DNA from: Maribellus maritimus
GTDB lineage: Bacteria > Bacteroidota > Bacteroidia > Bacteroidales > Prolixibacteraceae
Reading direction: 5' to 3'
Length of the DNA: 64,000 bases
NCBI RefSeq assembly: GCF_022267315.1
Contig: NZ_JAIKLE010000001.1
Coordinates: 1 to 64,000, forward strand
Below are positions 8,223 to 17,899 of this stretch, one piece after another. Position 1 is the first letter of the stretch. Each line of letters starts with the position of its first letter. The position numbers were made by a program, and so were the translations under genes. The notes under the pieces were generated by a model that saw nothing but the letters and a program-made list of their open reading frames with translations, had not been told where the DNA came from and searched no databases.

Positions 8223-9302
8223 ATGAAAAAATCAACACTGCTAGTTACACTTTTCACACTATGTGCATTATTTACGAATGCACAAAACACAGATTCTTTA
8301 AAAAAAGAAATTGAGCAACTGCAGAACTCAAATGAAAACATGGATCACCGGATAGATCAGTTGGCAAAAATGATTGATGACATTCTTTGGTCTAACAAAG
8401 TTGGTGATATTGCACATGTTGACAAACTTTATATCTATGGCCCTCCTAAATGGAAAGAAGAAAATCCAACAGCAAAAGGCGCCGGAAATCCGGTAAAATT
8501 CTGGACCTACGTTTTTATCCCGTCAAACATTGATTTATCAAAAAAATACCCTCTAATTGTTTTGCCACACGGTGGAGTTCATTCCGATTTCACAACTTAT
8601 TATGCACACATAGTACGTGAATTAATTAGCGAGGGCTATGTAATTGTAGCTCCTGAATACAGGGGAAGTACGGGTTACGGAAAAGGTCATTATGAAAAAA
8701 TAGACTACGGTGGGCTCGAAACCGAAGATGTATATTACAGCCGAAATTATATGATTGAGAATTACAGTTTCATCGATAAAAACCGGGTAGGAATTATTGG
8801 ATGGAGCCATGGTGGTTTAATTACATTGATGAATATCTTTGATCATCCTGATGATTACCAGGTGGCCTTTGCAGGAGTCCCTGTCAGCGATCTGATCGCA
8901 AGGATGGGGTACCACAAGCAAAGTTATCGCGACTTATACGAGGCTGATTACCACATTGGGAAAAGTGCCAATGACAATGTACAGGAATACAGAAGAAGAT
9001 CACCTGTATGGAACACTCATAAATTCGACGGAACACCATTATTGATTCACACCAACACCAACGATGATGATGTAAACGTTCTGGAAGTGGAACACCTCAT
9101 CAAATCGTTAAAAGCTGAAGGAAAACCATTTGAATACAAAATCTTTAAAGATTTGCCGGGAGGACATTCGTTTGACAGAATGGATACTAAAATCGCGAAA
9201 AAGATAAGGTTAACAATCCACCAGCATCTTGCCAAATACCTAAAACCAGAAAATCCGATTAAAACATTGGAAGATTTACAAAAGGCTGCATACAAATTTT
9301 AA
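8223..9302 (+). CDS. Secreted S9-type alpha/beta hydrolase
   Basis: The 359-residue protein has a signal peptide (MKKSTLLVTLFTLCALFTNAQ), a short coiled stretch (about 25-55), and an alpha/beta-hydrolase domain of the prolyl-oligopeptidase type. The oxyanion region is LPHGGVHSD and the nucleophile is Ser195 in GWSHGG. The acid is probably in HTNTNDDDVNV and the His in LPGGHSFD. The usual N-terminal propeller of large S9 peptidases is missing, so it is either a small peptidase or an esterase. It stands alone. Confidence 0.8.
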   Translation: MKKSTLLVTLFTLCALFTNAQNTDSLKKEIEQLQNSNENMDHRIDQLAKMIDDILWSNKVGDIAHVDKLYIYGPPKWKEENPTAKGAGNPVKFWTYVFIPSNIDLSKKYPLIVLPHGGVHSDFTTYYAHIVRELISEGYVIVAPEYRGSTGYGKGHYEKIDYGGLETEDVYYSRNYMIENYSFIDKNRVGIIGWSHGGLITLMNIFDHPDDYQVAFAGVPVSDLIARMGYHKQSYRDLYEADYHIGKSANDNVQEYRRRSPVWNTHKFDGTPLLIHTNTNDDDVNVLEVEHLIKSLKAEGKPFEYKIFKDLPGGHSFDRMDTKIAKKIRLTIHQHLAKYLKPENPIKTLEDLQKAAYKF

Positions 9303-9366
9303 TTGAAAAATTCCCAAAAACTAAAATTTTCTTCCAATAAGAGAAAAAAATAAGAAAAAATTCCTA

Positions 9367-9397
9367 TTTTGAGACAGATTTACAAAATTTGCATTTG
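9367..9397 (+). promoter_or_regulatory. Promoter candidate for the NtrC-type regulator
   Basis: TTTTG (9367-9371) and TGCATTTG (9390-9397) are separated by 18 bases, close to the TTTG / TAnnTTTG spacing of Bacteroidota promoters. They lie 31 bp before the start codon. Confidence 0.3.
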
Positions 9398-9427
9398 GAA
9401 TAGTAGAAAACACCAAAATTTCACCAC

Positions 9428-10792
9428 ATGCCCAATCATAAAATAAACCACAATTACAAGATTTTTATTGTTGAAGACAACGAATTGTATGCACAAGTTT
9501 TAAAAAAACAACTGGTTAGCGATCAGTTTCAGGTTAAAGTATTTTATAACGGTAAGGATTGTATCGCAAATTTAGGTGAAAATCCCCACATCATTACCCT
9601 CGACTATACTTTGCCCGATATGACAGGACAAGAAGTTTTAAAACAAATACAACAAAAACTACCTGACACACATGTTATTGTAATCTCAGCCCAGGAAAAT
9701 ATAACTACAGCAATAGAACTGATGAAGAGCGGTGCTTACGATTACATTATGAAAGCGCCCGATACCCGGGAAAAGCTGAGCAACATCATAAAAAACATAT
9801 ACAAAAGCGACCAACTGAAGAATGAAAATATTCTTCTAAAAGATGCGGTGAAAGAAAAATACAATTTCAGAAAATTGATTAAAGGAAACAGCCGCGAGAT
9901 CGATCATGTTTTTGACCTGATGGAAAAAGCCATTCAAACTCAAATATCCATTTCGGTTTCAGGTGAAACAGGCACAGGAAAGGAACTGGTGGCAAAAGGT
10001 ATTCATTATAATTCCAAAAGAAGCACAAAACCTTTTGTAGCGGTTAATGTTTCGGCTATTCCTGAAACCCTTGTTGAAAGTGAACTTTTTGGACACGAAA
10101 AAGGCGCATTTACAGGTGCTGATTTTAGAAAAATAGGAAAATTTGAACAGGCAAATTCAGGAACTTTGTTTCTTGATGAAATTGCCGACCTGGACATCGC
10201 CATTCAGGCTAAATTATTGCGGGTAATCCAGGAACGCGAAGTTACCCGCTTAGGAGGAAGCGAAACCATCCCCCTGGACGTTAGAATAATAACAGCTACC
10301 CATAAAAACCTTTCTAACCTGGTGGGCGAAGGACAATTCAGACAGGATTTGTATTACCGCCTGCTGGGGCTGCCCATTGAACTTCCCCCATTAAGAGAAC
10401 GCGGCAATGATATCATCCTCCTGGCAAAATATTTTGTTGATGAATTTTGCAAGGAAAATGAAATGGAGCCCAAATCGATTTCCGATGAAGCTAAAAAAAT
10501 GCTACTGACGTACCACTTTCCCGGAAATATAAGGGAATTAAAAGCTGTTATGGAGTTGGCCTGTGTAATGACAAACCGCGATGTTATAAAACCAAGTCAC
10601 TTAAATATGAATGTAGATGACAGCGTTCAGAATTTGCTCGCCAATGAAAAAACACTTGAAGAATATAACAATGAAATTATAAAACATTTTCTGAACAAAT
10701 ACAATCAAAATGTACGACTGGTAGCATCAAAACTTGGGATTGGAAAATCGACAATTTACAGAATGTTGCAAAAGAAAACACTGGTTACTTAA
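9428..10792 (+). CDS. Sigma-54-dependent response regulator (NtrC family)
   Basis: The 454-residue protein has three domains. A receiver (about 10-125) carries the phosphoacceptor Asp59 in TLDYTLPDMTG. An AAA+ domain (about 145-385) has Walker A GETGTGKE, the sigma-54 contact motif GAFTGA, Walker B TLFLDEIADL and an arginine-finger region. A C-terminal Fis-type helix-turn-helix (about 420-450) ends in RLVASKLGIGKSTIYRML. It should activate sigma-54 promoters when phosphorylated. No cognate kinase is adjacent. A sigma-54-like promoter is present 7 kb away at 17856; a direct link is only speculative. Confidence 0.93.
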   Translation: MPNHKINHNYKIFIVEDNELYAQVLKKQLVSDQFQVKVFYNGKDCIANLGENPHIITLDYTLPDMTGQEVLKQIQQKLPDTHVIVISAQENITTAIELMKSGAYDYIMKAPDTREKLSNIIKNIYKSDQLKNENILLKDAVKEKYNFRKLIKGNSREIDHVFDLMEKAIQTQISISVSGETGTGKELVAKGIHYNSKRSTKPFVAVNVSAIPETLVESELFGHEKGAFTGADFRKIGKFEQANSGTLFLDEIADLDIAIQAKLLRVIQEREVTRLGGSETIPLDVRIITATHKNLSNLVGEGQFRQDLYYRLLGLPIELPPLRERGNDIILLAKYFVDEFCKENEMEPKSISDEAKKMLLTYHFPGNIRELKAVMELACVMTNRDVIKPSHLNMNVDDSVQNLLANEKTLEEYNNEIIKHFLNKYNQNVRLVASKLGIGKSTIYRMLQKKTLVT

Positions 10793-10795
10793 ATA

Positions 10796-10824
10796 AAAAA
10801 TCCCGGAAGAATTTCCGGGATTTT
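10796..10824. terminator. Bidirectional terminator
   Basis: TCCCGGAA (10801-10808) pairs with TTCCGGGA (10813-10820) around a 4-base loop. It is flanked by an A-run on the left and TTTT on the right, so it can act on both converging genes, the regulator ending at 10792 and fabD ending at 10851. Confidence 0.8.
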
Positions 10825-10850
10825 GCTTTCTATCTATTTCTTTTTCTTTC

Positions 10851-11738
10851 TTATCCTTCAAAGCTATTTACTCCTGATGTTTCCATCGCCCGGTCAACTT
10901 TTTTAACCAGACCTTGTAATACTTTTCCCGGCCCGATTTCAGTAAACGAAGTGGCGCCATCTGCAATCATATTCTGAACTGTTTGTGTCCAGCGAACCGG
11001 CGCAGTCAACTGAGCAATCAGGTTCTTTTTAACGGTATCCGGATCTGTCACAGGTTTTGCGTTTACATTCTGATAAACCGGACAAACAGGATTACTGAAA
11101 ACAGTTGATTCAATTGCCGCCGCCAATTCTTCCCGGGCAGGCTCCATAAGTGGAGAATGAAAAGCTCCTCCAACTACTAATTTCAATGCTCTTTTCGCAC
11201 CTTTTTCTGTCAAAATTTCACAAACTTTGTCAATACCCGCCATTGAGCCGGAAATTACCAACTGCCCCGGACAATTATAATTGGCCGGAACTACAACCTC
11301 TTCAATACTGCTGCAAACCTCTTCAACTACCTCATCATCCAATCCAACAATTGCGGCCATTGTTGAAGGCTCAATTTCACAGGCTTTTTGCATCGCCATC
11401 GCACGTTTTGAAACCAGTGTTAAACCATCTTCAAAACTTAATACACCATTGGCGACCAATGCTGAAAATTCACCCAATGAATGGCCTGCAACCATATCTG
11501 GAGAAAAATCTTTTAATGTTTTTGCCAGTAAAACCGAATGCAAAAATATAGCCGGTTGTGTTACTTTGGTTTGTTTCAGATCGTCAACCGAGCCTTCAAA
11601 CATAATATTGGTAATATTAAAACCCAGAATTTCATTTGCTTTATCAAATAAAGCTTTTGCTTCTGCCGAATTTTCATACAAATCTTTTCCCATTCCCGGG
11701 TACTGTGCTCCCTGACCGGGAAAAACAAATGCCTTCAT
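10851..11738 (-). CDS. fabD: Malonyl-CoA:ACP transacylase
   Basis: The 295-residue protein has all FabD hallmarks: FPGQGAQYPGMG at the N-terminus, nucleophile Ser87 in AGHSLGE, the substrate-binding Arg in SKRAMAMQKAC, catalytic His in GGAFHSPLM, and the C-terminal TEIGPGKVLQGL. It loads malonyl groups onto acyl carrier protein for fatty acid synthesis. It stands apart from other fab genes here. A -7-like TATATTTG lies 24 bp upstream of the ATG, suggesting its own promoter and a short leader. Confidence 0.96.
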   Translation of the reverse strand: MKAFVFPGQGAQYPGMGKDLYENSAEAKALFDKANEILGFNITNIMFEGSVDDLKQTKVTQPAIFLHSVLLAKTLKDFSPDMVAGHSLGEFSALVANGVLSFEDGLTLVSKRAMAMQKACEIEPSTMAAIVGLDDEVVEEVCSSIEEVVVPANYNCPGQLVISGSMAGIDKVCEILTEKGAKRALKLVVGGAFHSPLMEPAREELAAAIESTVFSNPVCPVYQNVNAKPVTDPDTVKKNLIAQLTAPVRWTQTVQNMIADGATSFTEIGPGKVLQGLVKKVDRAMETSGVNSFEG

Positions 11739-11761
11739 AATTCTATTTTTTAAATTCGGTG

Positions 11762-11769
11762 CAAATATA
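11762..11769 (-). promoter_or_regulatory. -7 element for fabD
   Basis: TATATTTG on the minus strand matches the Bacteroidota -7 consensus TAnnTTTG exactly. The -33 region is a weak match. Confidence 0.4.
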
Positions 11770-11856
11770 AAGCTTTTTCATTGGCCAGATAAAATTTGAC
11801 ATTCCCACACGAATCTTTCCTTCAAAATTAATCGGGAAAAACGGAGTCAGCAATGG

Positions 11857-12390
11857 CTAAAAAATCAAACTCAGAATTACATATTTCAGAATCAATCCTA
11901 TCAAACTGAAAACAATCAAATCTCTTAATTTGTACTTCAGCATTCCTGCAACCAACGCAATAACAGGCGATGACAACGGGAATAAATTAAAAATAAAAAT
12001 GGTTAGATTGCCATACTTCCGAATGTGTTTCTCAGCTTTTATGAGGCGTTTTTCGCCTACAAAATTGCGTATAAACTTTAAACTGAATGAATATCCAATC
12101 AGGTAGTCAATTAGTTGCGCGACAAAAGCAGTTCCCAAAGCAATTGCTATAAGTTTCGACTCTTCGTAAAATGAAAGATAATATACAAAAGCCGCTTCAA
12201 CGGGCATCAGCAGAAAAAACAGGTAACCGGCAAAATGAACTGCTCCAAAAGAAAACATGCTGTCGCTTTTCCCTTCGTAAAATTCCTTCCCCACAGTAAA
12301 AGAAACAATAAGAACAGCTAGAATTATTGTAACACAAAAAATAATAATCTTTGAAAGTTTTACTTTCTTTTCGCCTGTACTGGAATTCAT
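11857..12390 (-). CDS. VTT/DedA-like small membrane protein
   Basis: The 177-residue protein has about five hydrophobic segments. It carries the amphipathic loop and glycine-rich motifs seen in VTT-domain (DedA/YqaA) proteins, for example AQLIDYLIGYSFSLKFIRNFVGEKR and the later FNLFPLSSPVIALVAGMLKYKLRDL. That family includes lipid scramblase or flippase-like proteins of the inner membrane. The sequence is shorter than a full DedA protein, closer to YqaA. The assignment rests on motif resemblance. A good promoter match lies just upstream. Confidence 0.6.
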   Translation of the reverse strand: MNSSTGEKKVKLSKIIIFCVTIILAVLIVSFTVGKEFYEGKSDSMFSFGAVHFAGYLFFLLMPVEAAFVYYLSFYEESKLIAIALGTAFVAQLIDYLIGYSFSLKFIRNFVGEKRLIKAEKHIRKYGNLTIFIFNLFPLSSPVIALVAGMLKYKLRDLIVFSLIGLILKYVILSLIF

Positions 12391-12414
12391 ATAGTTTAGC
12401 TATACCGGATAATA

Positions 12415-12445
12415 CAAAGGTGATTTATTTTTAATCTTATCCAAA
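12415..12445 (-). promoter_or_regulatory. Bacteroidota-type promoter
   Basis: On the minus strand TTTG (12445-12442) is followed after exactly 19 bases by CACCTTTG (12422-12415). This matches TTTG-N19-TAnnTTTG except for the first base of the -7 box. It lies 25 bp upstream of the gene starting at 12390. Confidence 0.5.
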
Positions 12446-12579
12446 GCTAATTTTTACAATTTGTATTGAAAAAAATAATCGATGAAAAGCACTTCCTGAC
12501 AGACTACCAAATCAAACCGAAGGTTAAAATATAATCTCCTACCCTCTTTTAAGTAAAAACCTTATTTCAGGACAATGCT

Positions 12580-14418
12580 TCATTCCACTGTAACCGACTT
12601 CGCCAAATTGCGGGGCTGGTCAACATTACATCCACGTAACTGGGCGATGTGATAAGCAAGCAATTGCAACGGCAAAACTGCCAGCAATGGTGCTACTGCA
12701 GGATGTGATTTCGGAATTTCAATAACATCGTTTGCCATTTCCTTTAATCCTTTGTCACCCTCAGTCACAATGGCAATTACATTCCCTTTTCGTGCTTTTA
12801 CCTCCTGAATATTGCTTACAATTTTTTCATAATATGCATCGTGTGGAGCAACCACAACCACCGGCAAATTATCGTCTACCAAAGCAATTGGTCCGTGTTT
12901 CATTTCGCCGGCTGCATAACCTTCAGCATGGATATATGAAATCTCTTTCAGTTTCAAAGCACCTTCCAAAGCCACCGGAAACAAATATCCGCGTCCCAAA
13001 TACAATGCATTTACAGCGTCTTTATATTTTTCGGCCACCTGTTTAATCGCTTCATTATTTTCCAGAACCTGCTTTCCTTTTTCCGGAATTTCCGACAACT
13101 CTTTCACCAGCTCCTGGTATTCTTCTTCGCCAATATTGCCTTTTGCTTTAGCGAGCTTCAAGGCAAACATGGTTAAAACTGTTACCTGAGCAGTAAATGC
13201 TTTTGTTGAGGCAACACCAATTTCAACCCCGGCATGTGTATAAACTCCGGCATCGGTTTCACGCGACAACGACGAACCAACCACATTACAAATTCCCAAC
13301 ACCAGCGCACCTTTTTCCTTTGCCAGATGCAAAGCTGCCATTGTATCGGCAGTTTCGCCACTTTGGCTGATAAAAATAACAGCATCTTTTTTGCCCAGCA
13401 CCGGTTTGCGGTATCTAAACTCGGAGGCATATTCCACTTCTACCGGAACACGTGCATATTCCTCCAGCATATATTCACCAATTAACGCCGCATGCCACGA
13501 AGTACCACATCCTACAATAACAATCCGTTCGGCTTCCATAATCCGTGGAAACACGTTTAACAAACCGCCAAGAACGATTTCTGAATATTCAGGTTTTAAG
13601 CGGCCACGGAATGTTTCTTCAATGGTTTTGGGTTGTTCATAAATTTCTTTCAGCATAAAATGCTCAAAATCACCTTTATCGAGTTCACCAATTTCAAGGT
13701 CAAGATTGGTAATTTTCATTGAAACCGGATTGTTTTGTATATTTTTCAATGTAAAATTATTCTTGTCAAGTACAGCAACATCTTCATCGTTCAGATAGAC
13801 AACATGGTTTGTAAATTCGGCAATTGGAGAGGCATCGCTGGCAACAAAATATTCGCCATTTCCCAGGCCAACCACCAGCGGGCTTCCTTTGCGGGCTACA
13901 ATAATCTTATCTTTTTCTTCGCTACACAAAACGGCAACTCCATAAGCGCCAATAACTTTCGAAAGAGCAAGCCGAACCGCAGTTTCTGCAGTGATATCAT
14001 CACCCTGATTATAAAAAAACTCAAATAAGTTGGCCAACACCTCGGTGTCAGTTTCGCTTGAAAAAGTAAAGCCATGTTTAACGAGATCTTCTTTTAGTTT
14101 GGCATAATTCTCTATTATCCCATTGTGAACCACAGAAAATTTCCCATTCATTGATAAATGAGGATGAGCATTTACATCACTTGGTTCGCCATGTGTGGCC
14201 CAGCGGGTATGACCAATGCCAACATTACCTTGCACTTTTTGGGAAAGAACAAACTCCTCTAACTCACCTACTTTACCTTGCTGTTTATAAACATCCAGTG
14301 TTCCGTTTAAAATGGCAACCCCTGCTGAATCGTAACCGCGATATTCCAATCGCTTTAATCCATTTATCAAAACAGGGAATGCTTCCTTGTTACCAATATA
14401 ACCTACAATTCCACACAT
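12580..14418 (-). CDS. glmS: Glutamine-fructose-6-phosphate aminotransferase
   Basis: The 612-residue enzyme makes glucosamine-6-phosphate from fructose-6-phosphate and glutamine, the entry to peptidoglycan and lipid A precursors. The N-terminal glutaminase begins MCGIVGYIG with Cys2 as nucleophile and shows GIGHTRWATHGEPS and HNGIIEN. Two SIS isomerase domains follow (about 290-430 and 460-600) with SQSGETADTMAAL and LGRGYLFPVALEGALKLKEISY. The C-terminus PRNLAKSVTVE is typical. It follows the DUF4954 gene after about 20 bp and is probably co-transcribed with it. Confidence 0.97.
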   Translation of the reverse strand: MCGIVGYIGNKEAFPVLINGLKRLEYRGYDSAGVAILNGTLDVYKQQGKVGELEEFVLSQKVQGNVGIGHTRWATHGEPSDVNAHPHLSMNGKFSVVHNGIIENYAKLKEDLVKHGFTFSSETDTEVLANLFEFFYNQGDDITAETAVRLALSKVIGAYGVAVLCSEEKDKIIVARKGSPLVVGLGNGEYFVASDASPIAEFTNHVVYLNDEDVAVLDKNNFTLKNIQNNPVSMKITNLDLEIGELDKGDFEHFMLKEIYEQPKTIEETFRGRLKPEYSEIVLGGLLNVFPRIMEAERIVIVGCGTSWHAALIGEYMLEEYARVPVEVEYASEFRYRKPVLGKKDAVIFISQSGETADTMAALHLAKEKGALVLGICNVVGSSLSRETDAGVYTHAGVEIGVASTKAFTAQVTVLTMFALKLAKAKGNIGEEEYQELVKELSEIPEKGKQVLENNEAIKQVAEKYKDAVNALYLGRGYLFPVALEGALKLKEISYIHAEGYAAGEMKHGPIALVDDNLPVVVVAPHDAYYEKIVSNIQEVKARKGNVIAIVTEGDKGLKEMANDVIEIPKSHPAVAPLLAVLPLQLLAYHIAQLRGCNVDQPRNLAKSVTVE

Positions 14419-14439
14419 ATTTATTTTATTATCTGGTGA

Positions 14440-16473
14440 TTAATCCTGATTCACGTGAACTCGTTTGCTTATTGTTTTTTTCATCCGGTTTATAAGCTCG
14501 TCTCCCAATCTTTCTTTCGTCTCCATATGCACTTTTATAGCCTTTACCGTAACATTCTCTTCAAATTCTCCTCTAACTTGTGTAAAGTCCATTTCCCTGT
14601 CGCCATTTTGCCCGTCAACTCCAAAACCAGTCATTTTAGTAAGCGAAAACTCTTTTTGTGCGTCTTCATAGAGCAGCCTGTCAATTCCCAAAACGCTTCC
14701 TTTCCATTTTTCAACAATATCAATAACATCCTCGGCTGTAAAATCCTCCGGTTTCCGGCAGTAATACCTTCCCAAAACATCATGCGCCCAGGTCCATTCA
14801 TAATTGTAATAATTTTTATGCAGTGCTGTCAGAGCTGAATTAACTTCTTCCAATGAGGTTATGACTTTATCTTCAATAGACTTTAAAAGATTATTCAAAG
14901 CTTCATAGGGACAAATAAGACCTGACAAGTCGACCCACAAACCAACTCCCAGCGCTGTGTCTTTTTTCATTGTTTTACGAATCTCATCATCATTTTTATA
15001 CTCCTTACCCTGAAGGCGTGTAATCAGTGAGTTACCCAAAAACTTCCAGATGGCCATTTCATACAAATCAATTCCACGGTCCAAAGCCTTCTTTTCGATT
15101 TTCATTTTTTCGTAGCTGTACTCGCTGGCAAATTCACCCGATGTCTTCCGGATGGCTTTCAATTTTTTCCGTCCATTCATCATTTTCTGAATGGTGTAAG
15201 GACTAAGCAAATTAAAATTGATTAAATCGAGCAGGTTTGAATCTTTCCGGTTATCGCGTTTAGGCCACTTTTGCGAATCGCGAATAGTACCTATACTTTT
15301 TAGGTTTATAGCAGGCACTAGAATACTCTCATCTTTACTCTCAATAAGATATGAAAATGGGAAATCAGTAGTATCACTGTGTTTATAATGCCGCCCCATC
15401 ACAAGCGAAAATGCTCCAATTCGCGAAGGCCACAAAACATAAGAGTCGCTGGTTGTTTTGGCGCCTCGCTCCATAATTCCCTGGTGGATAGGCCCCAGTT
15501 TATACAAATGATTACTTTGATTGGAACCACTCCCTGCATTTAAAAAAGAGTACATCCCGGCAATGAGTAAAGTGGATTTATGATGCGTTACCGTATACGG
15601 CCCGGCAAATATGGAACATGCCTCTCCGTGAAACCCCTGACAGTTGGCAAAAAACAATGAGTTTACCGCTGAATAGTGTTTATCAAGGATACACCCCTGA
15701 CCGATAAAACATTTTGAAACCAGCGTTGCATCGGTAACCCGGGAGCCGGAACAAACAATAAAATCCTCCATTATCACACCTTCCCCTATCTCCACCGGTG
15801 CTTCAAAATTACTGTTAATGCTGCCATTCTTCAATTTTTTACCGCCATCGACAACGGTTGCCGGTCCCATTTTCACATTTAAAATGGTATTGCAGTTTAT
15901 AATTCTCGAATGTGCACCAATCACTCCAACATCATTTTTTACGTAGCCGGAATATTCATCCACCATTTGAACAAGGGCTTCCACCAATTTAGGACGATGA
16001 CGGTACAAAGCCATCATATAGGCGACATGTGTTGACAGATGATCATAAATTGGAATTTCACGACCACCTCCCTCGTTAATTGTCTCAACACGAATTCCGT
16101 TTCCAAAGGTAGTTTCACCGTCAACTGCAACTGTGGTTACATTATGGATAATTACACCCTCACCAATATTGTAATTAGCAATATAACTCCGCACATTGTG
16201 AATAAGTGCATTCTTTCCTACTTCGCAATTGTGCAACCAGGCATTGTAAATTCCGGCCTTAAAAGTTATACCACCTATTAACTCAACTGTTTGACTAAAA
16301 CTGTTTAACCGGATATGACCTGTTAGCTTGCAGTTCTCAACATTATCGGGAATAAAATCATTTGAAACTCTTACAAGACTCCAGTCAGTGGAAGAACACC
16401 CCTGATGCACCAACTGACCTATTTCTTCATCATATAACGAACGGTAAGATTTTTTTTCTGTGAATTTGGACAT
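14440..16473 (-). CDS. DUF4954 family protein with left-handed beta-helix
   Basis: The 677-residue protein matches DUF4954, a family common in Bacteroidota and spirochaetes. Residues of about 55-320 are rich in hexapeptide-repeat positions (IGEGVIMEDFIVCSGSRV, ATLVSKCFIGQGCILD), pointing to a left-handed beta-helix as in sugar-nucleotide acyl- and nucleotidyltransferases. The C-terminal half is helical. It lies directly upstream of glmS, so a role in amino-sugar or envelope precursor metabolism is plausible but unproven. I chose the ATG at 16473; the TTG eight codons earlier is less likely. Confidence 0.82.
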   Translation of the reverse strand: MSKFTEKKSYRSLYDEEIGQLVHQGCSSTDWSLVRVSNDFIPDNVENCKLTGHIRLNSFSQTVELIGGITFKAGIYNAWLHNCEVGKNALIHNVRSYIANYNIGEGVIIHNVTTVAVDGETTFGNGIRVETINEGGGREIPIYDHLSTHVAYMMALYRHRPKLVEALVQMVDEYSGYVKNDVGVIGAHSRIINCNTILNVKMGPATVVDGGKKLKNGSINSNFEAPVEIGEGVIMEDFIVCSGSRVTDATLVSKCFIGQGCILDKHYSAVNSLFFANCQGFHGEACSIFAGPYTVTHHKSTLLIAGMYSFLNAGSGSNQSNHLYKLGPIHQGIMERGAKTTSDSYVLWPSRIGAFSLVMGRHYKHSDTTDFPFSYLIESKDESILVPAINLKSIGTIRDSQKWPKRDNRKDSNLLDLINFNLLSPYTIQKMMNGRKKLKAIRKTSGEFASEYSYEKMKIEKKALDRGIDLYEMAIWKFLGNSLITRLQGKEYKNDDEIRKTMKKDTALGVGLWVDLSGLICPYEALNNLLKSIEDKVITSLEEVNSALTALHKNYYNYEWTWAHDVLGRYYCRKPEDFTAEDVIDIVEKWKGSVLGIDRLLYEDAQKEFSLTKMTGFGVDGQNGDREMDFTQVRGEFEENVTVKAIKVHMETKERLGDELINRMKKTISKRVHVNQD

Positions 16474-16671
16474 GTTTATCTTTTTAGAATGCTTCAAATA
16501 TATTTTAAATCAATCTAAAAACATAATAAAAAAACAATACATCAACTCATACATAATCTAATAAAAATATACAATATTAATATAAATAAATATAAAACAA
16601 CACATTAAAGAACATAATAACACTACAAATAAAATATACAAATACAAATAAACACTACAATAAACAGAAAT

Positions 16672-17664
16672 TCAAATGTGGTCTACATATTCCTTTAAGC
16701 GTTCCTCCCGTTGAAGTTTCAATTTTTTACGAAGCCTGCCTCTGGAGACTTCAACACTTTTGGAATTGATATTTTGCAAACCGGCAATTTCCTTACTTGA
16801 AAGACCGAGACGAAGATAAGAACACAACTTTTCTTCTTTTGAGCTTAAATTCGGGTGTTTAAGTTTTAGCCTGTCGATGAAACCGGGGTGCAAATTCTCG
16901 AGTTGTTGAACAACCATTTCCCAATCGACTGGTGATATAGAAACACTTTCCAATGTTTTCAACAGAGCGGATGCTTTTTGATGAGCCTGCTGAGAAGTCC
17001 CCGAAACAATTTTTTTTAGCTGTTTCTGAACCAATGCCAAAAGTTCGTTTTTTTGCGAAAGCTGCAACAAAGAGGATATCACTTCACGCTCCTTGTTGTC
17101 CAATTTCGATTTCATCCGCCATTTTGCACGGTTTTCAAATTCTTTTCCTTCAGAAAGTTCCTGAATATGTCCCAACGCCCTTTTCAAACGAGTGATATCA
17201 TGTACAGACGCTCGAATTCCCAAATATCTTCCTTGTTTATTATATACTCCACGCACATTCACCGAACACCAGCAAAGTTGTTTATGGCGGGTCAAAATGC
17301 GAAACTCCAGCGATTGATTCATTATTAGTTGATCGAGCGAATCGGAAATAAAATGGTTAAATTTTTCCCTGTCTGGCTCATAAATCAATAAAACACTAAT
17401 ATTTTCAGAAGCAATCACCTGGTTTGCAGTAAAACCTGTTAAGTCCTGGCAAGAAGGAGAACAATACTTTATTTTTCCCGACGGATCGAGCCACAACTCC
17501 CAGCCAAAAGTAAAATCGGCCACAAACTGATAAAACTGCCGCTGGTTCTTTTCTTCCTCCAACGCAGCCAGGATTTCCTCCATCTCCATTTTTATTTCGG
17601 AAAGTTGCGTTTCAAAATCCTTTTCCTCCCTAAAACTATCGTCTCTGTTTTTTTGAATTACCAT
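16672..17664 (-). CDS. PAS-domain LuxR-type transcriptional regulator
   Basis: The 330-residue protein has an N-terminal coiled coil (about 15-45), a PAS domain with PAC segment (about 45-160: WELWLDPSGKIKYCSPSC, then FRILTRHKQLCWCSVNVRG and GIRASVHDIT), a helical linker, and a C-terminal LuxR/GerE-like helix-turn-helix (about 270-325: LSSKEEKLCSYLRLGLSS, then NINSKSVEVSRGRLRKKL). It has no receiver, so it probably senses a ligand or redox signal through the PAS domain. It is divergent from the NifX/Nif11-like cassette. The ATG at 17664 replaces a TTG one codon earlier. Confidence 0.82.
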   Translation of the reverse strand: MVIQKNRDDSFREEKDFETQLSEIKMEMEEILAALEEEKNQRQFYQFVADFTFGWELWLDPSGKIKYCSPSCQDLTGFTANQVIASENISVLLIYEPDREKFNHFISDSLDQLIMNQSLEFRILTRHKQLCWCSVNVRGVYNKQGRYLGIRASVHDITRLKRALGHIQELSEGKEFENRAKWRMKSKLDNKEREVISSLLQLSQKNELLALVQKQLKKIVSGTSQQAHQKASALLKTLESVSISPVDWEMVVQQLENLHPGFIDRLKLKHPNLSSKEEKLCSYLRLGLSSKEIAGLQNINSKSVEVSRGRLRKKLKLQREERLKEYVDHI

Positions 17665-17755
17665 CAAAATACTTTCTGAGATTATTCTCTAAAAATACTA
17701 CCAAAAGCCAGGAAAAGCAAACCACCAAATATCTGTTGAAAAAGAAATATAAAAA

Positions 17756-17769
17756 CTACATTTATGTAG
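17756..17769. promoter_or_regulatory. Dyad in divergent intergenic region
   Basis: CTACA and TGTAG form a perfect 5-bp inverted repeat with a TTTA spacer, between the PAS-LuxR regulator and the NifX-like cassette. It lies about 87 bp upstream of the sigma-54-like promoter, a distance at which an activator could bind. The dyad is short, so chance is possible. Confidence 0.25.
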
Positions 17770-17855
17770 GTTCCGCTTAAAAATTCTTACAAAAATGAAA
17801 GACTTCCATTCTTTAAATTAAACTAAACTACTAAAAATCAACAAACGATATTTTA

Positions 17856-17870
17856 TGGCACCGGGTTTGT
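17856..17870 (+). promoter_or_regulatory. Sigma-54-like (-24/-12) promoter
   Basis: TGGCAC (17856-17861), five bases, then TTGT (17867-17870) matches the sigma-54 consensus TGGCAC-N5-TTGC except that the last base is T. Transcription would start about 17882, giving a leader of about 18 nt before the ATG at 17900. The neighbouring NifX/Nif11-like genes make a sigma-54 promoter reasonable. Confidence 0.5.
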
Positions 17871-17899
17871 CTGCTTTTTTGCATTCAAAAAATTAAAAT

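Noticed and set aside
11150-11715. Plus-strand frames over fabD
   Set aside because: They are antisense shadows of a strongly conserved gene.
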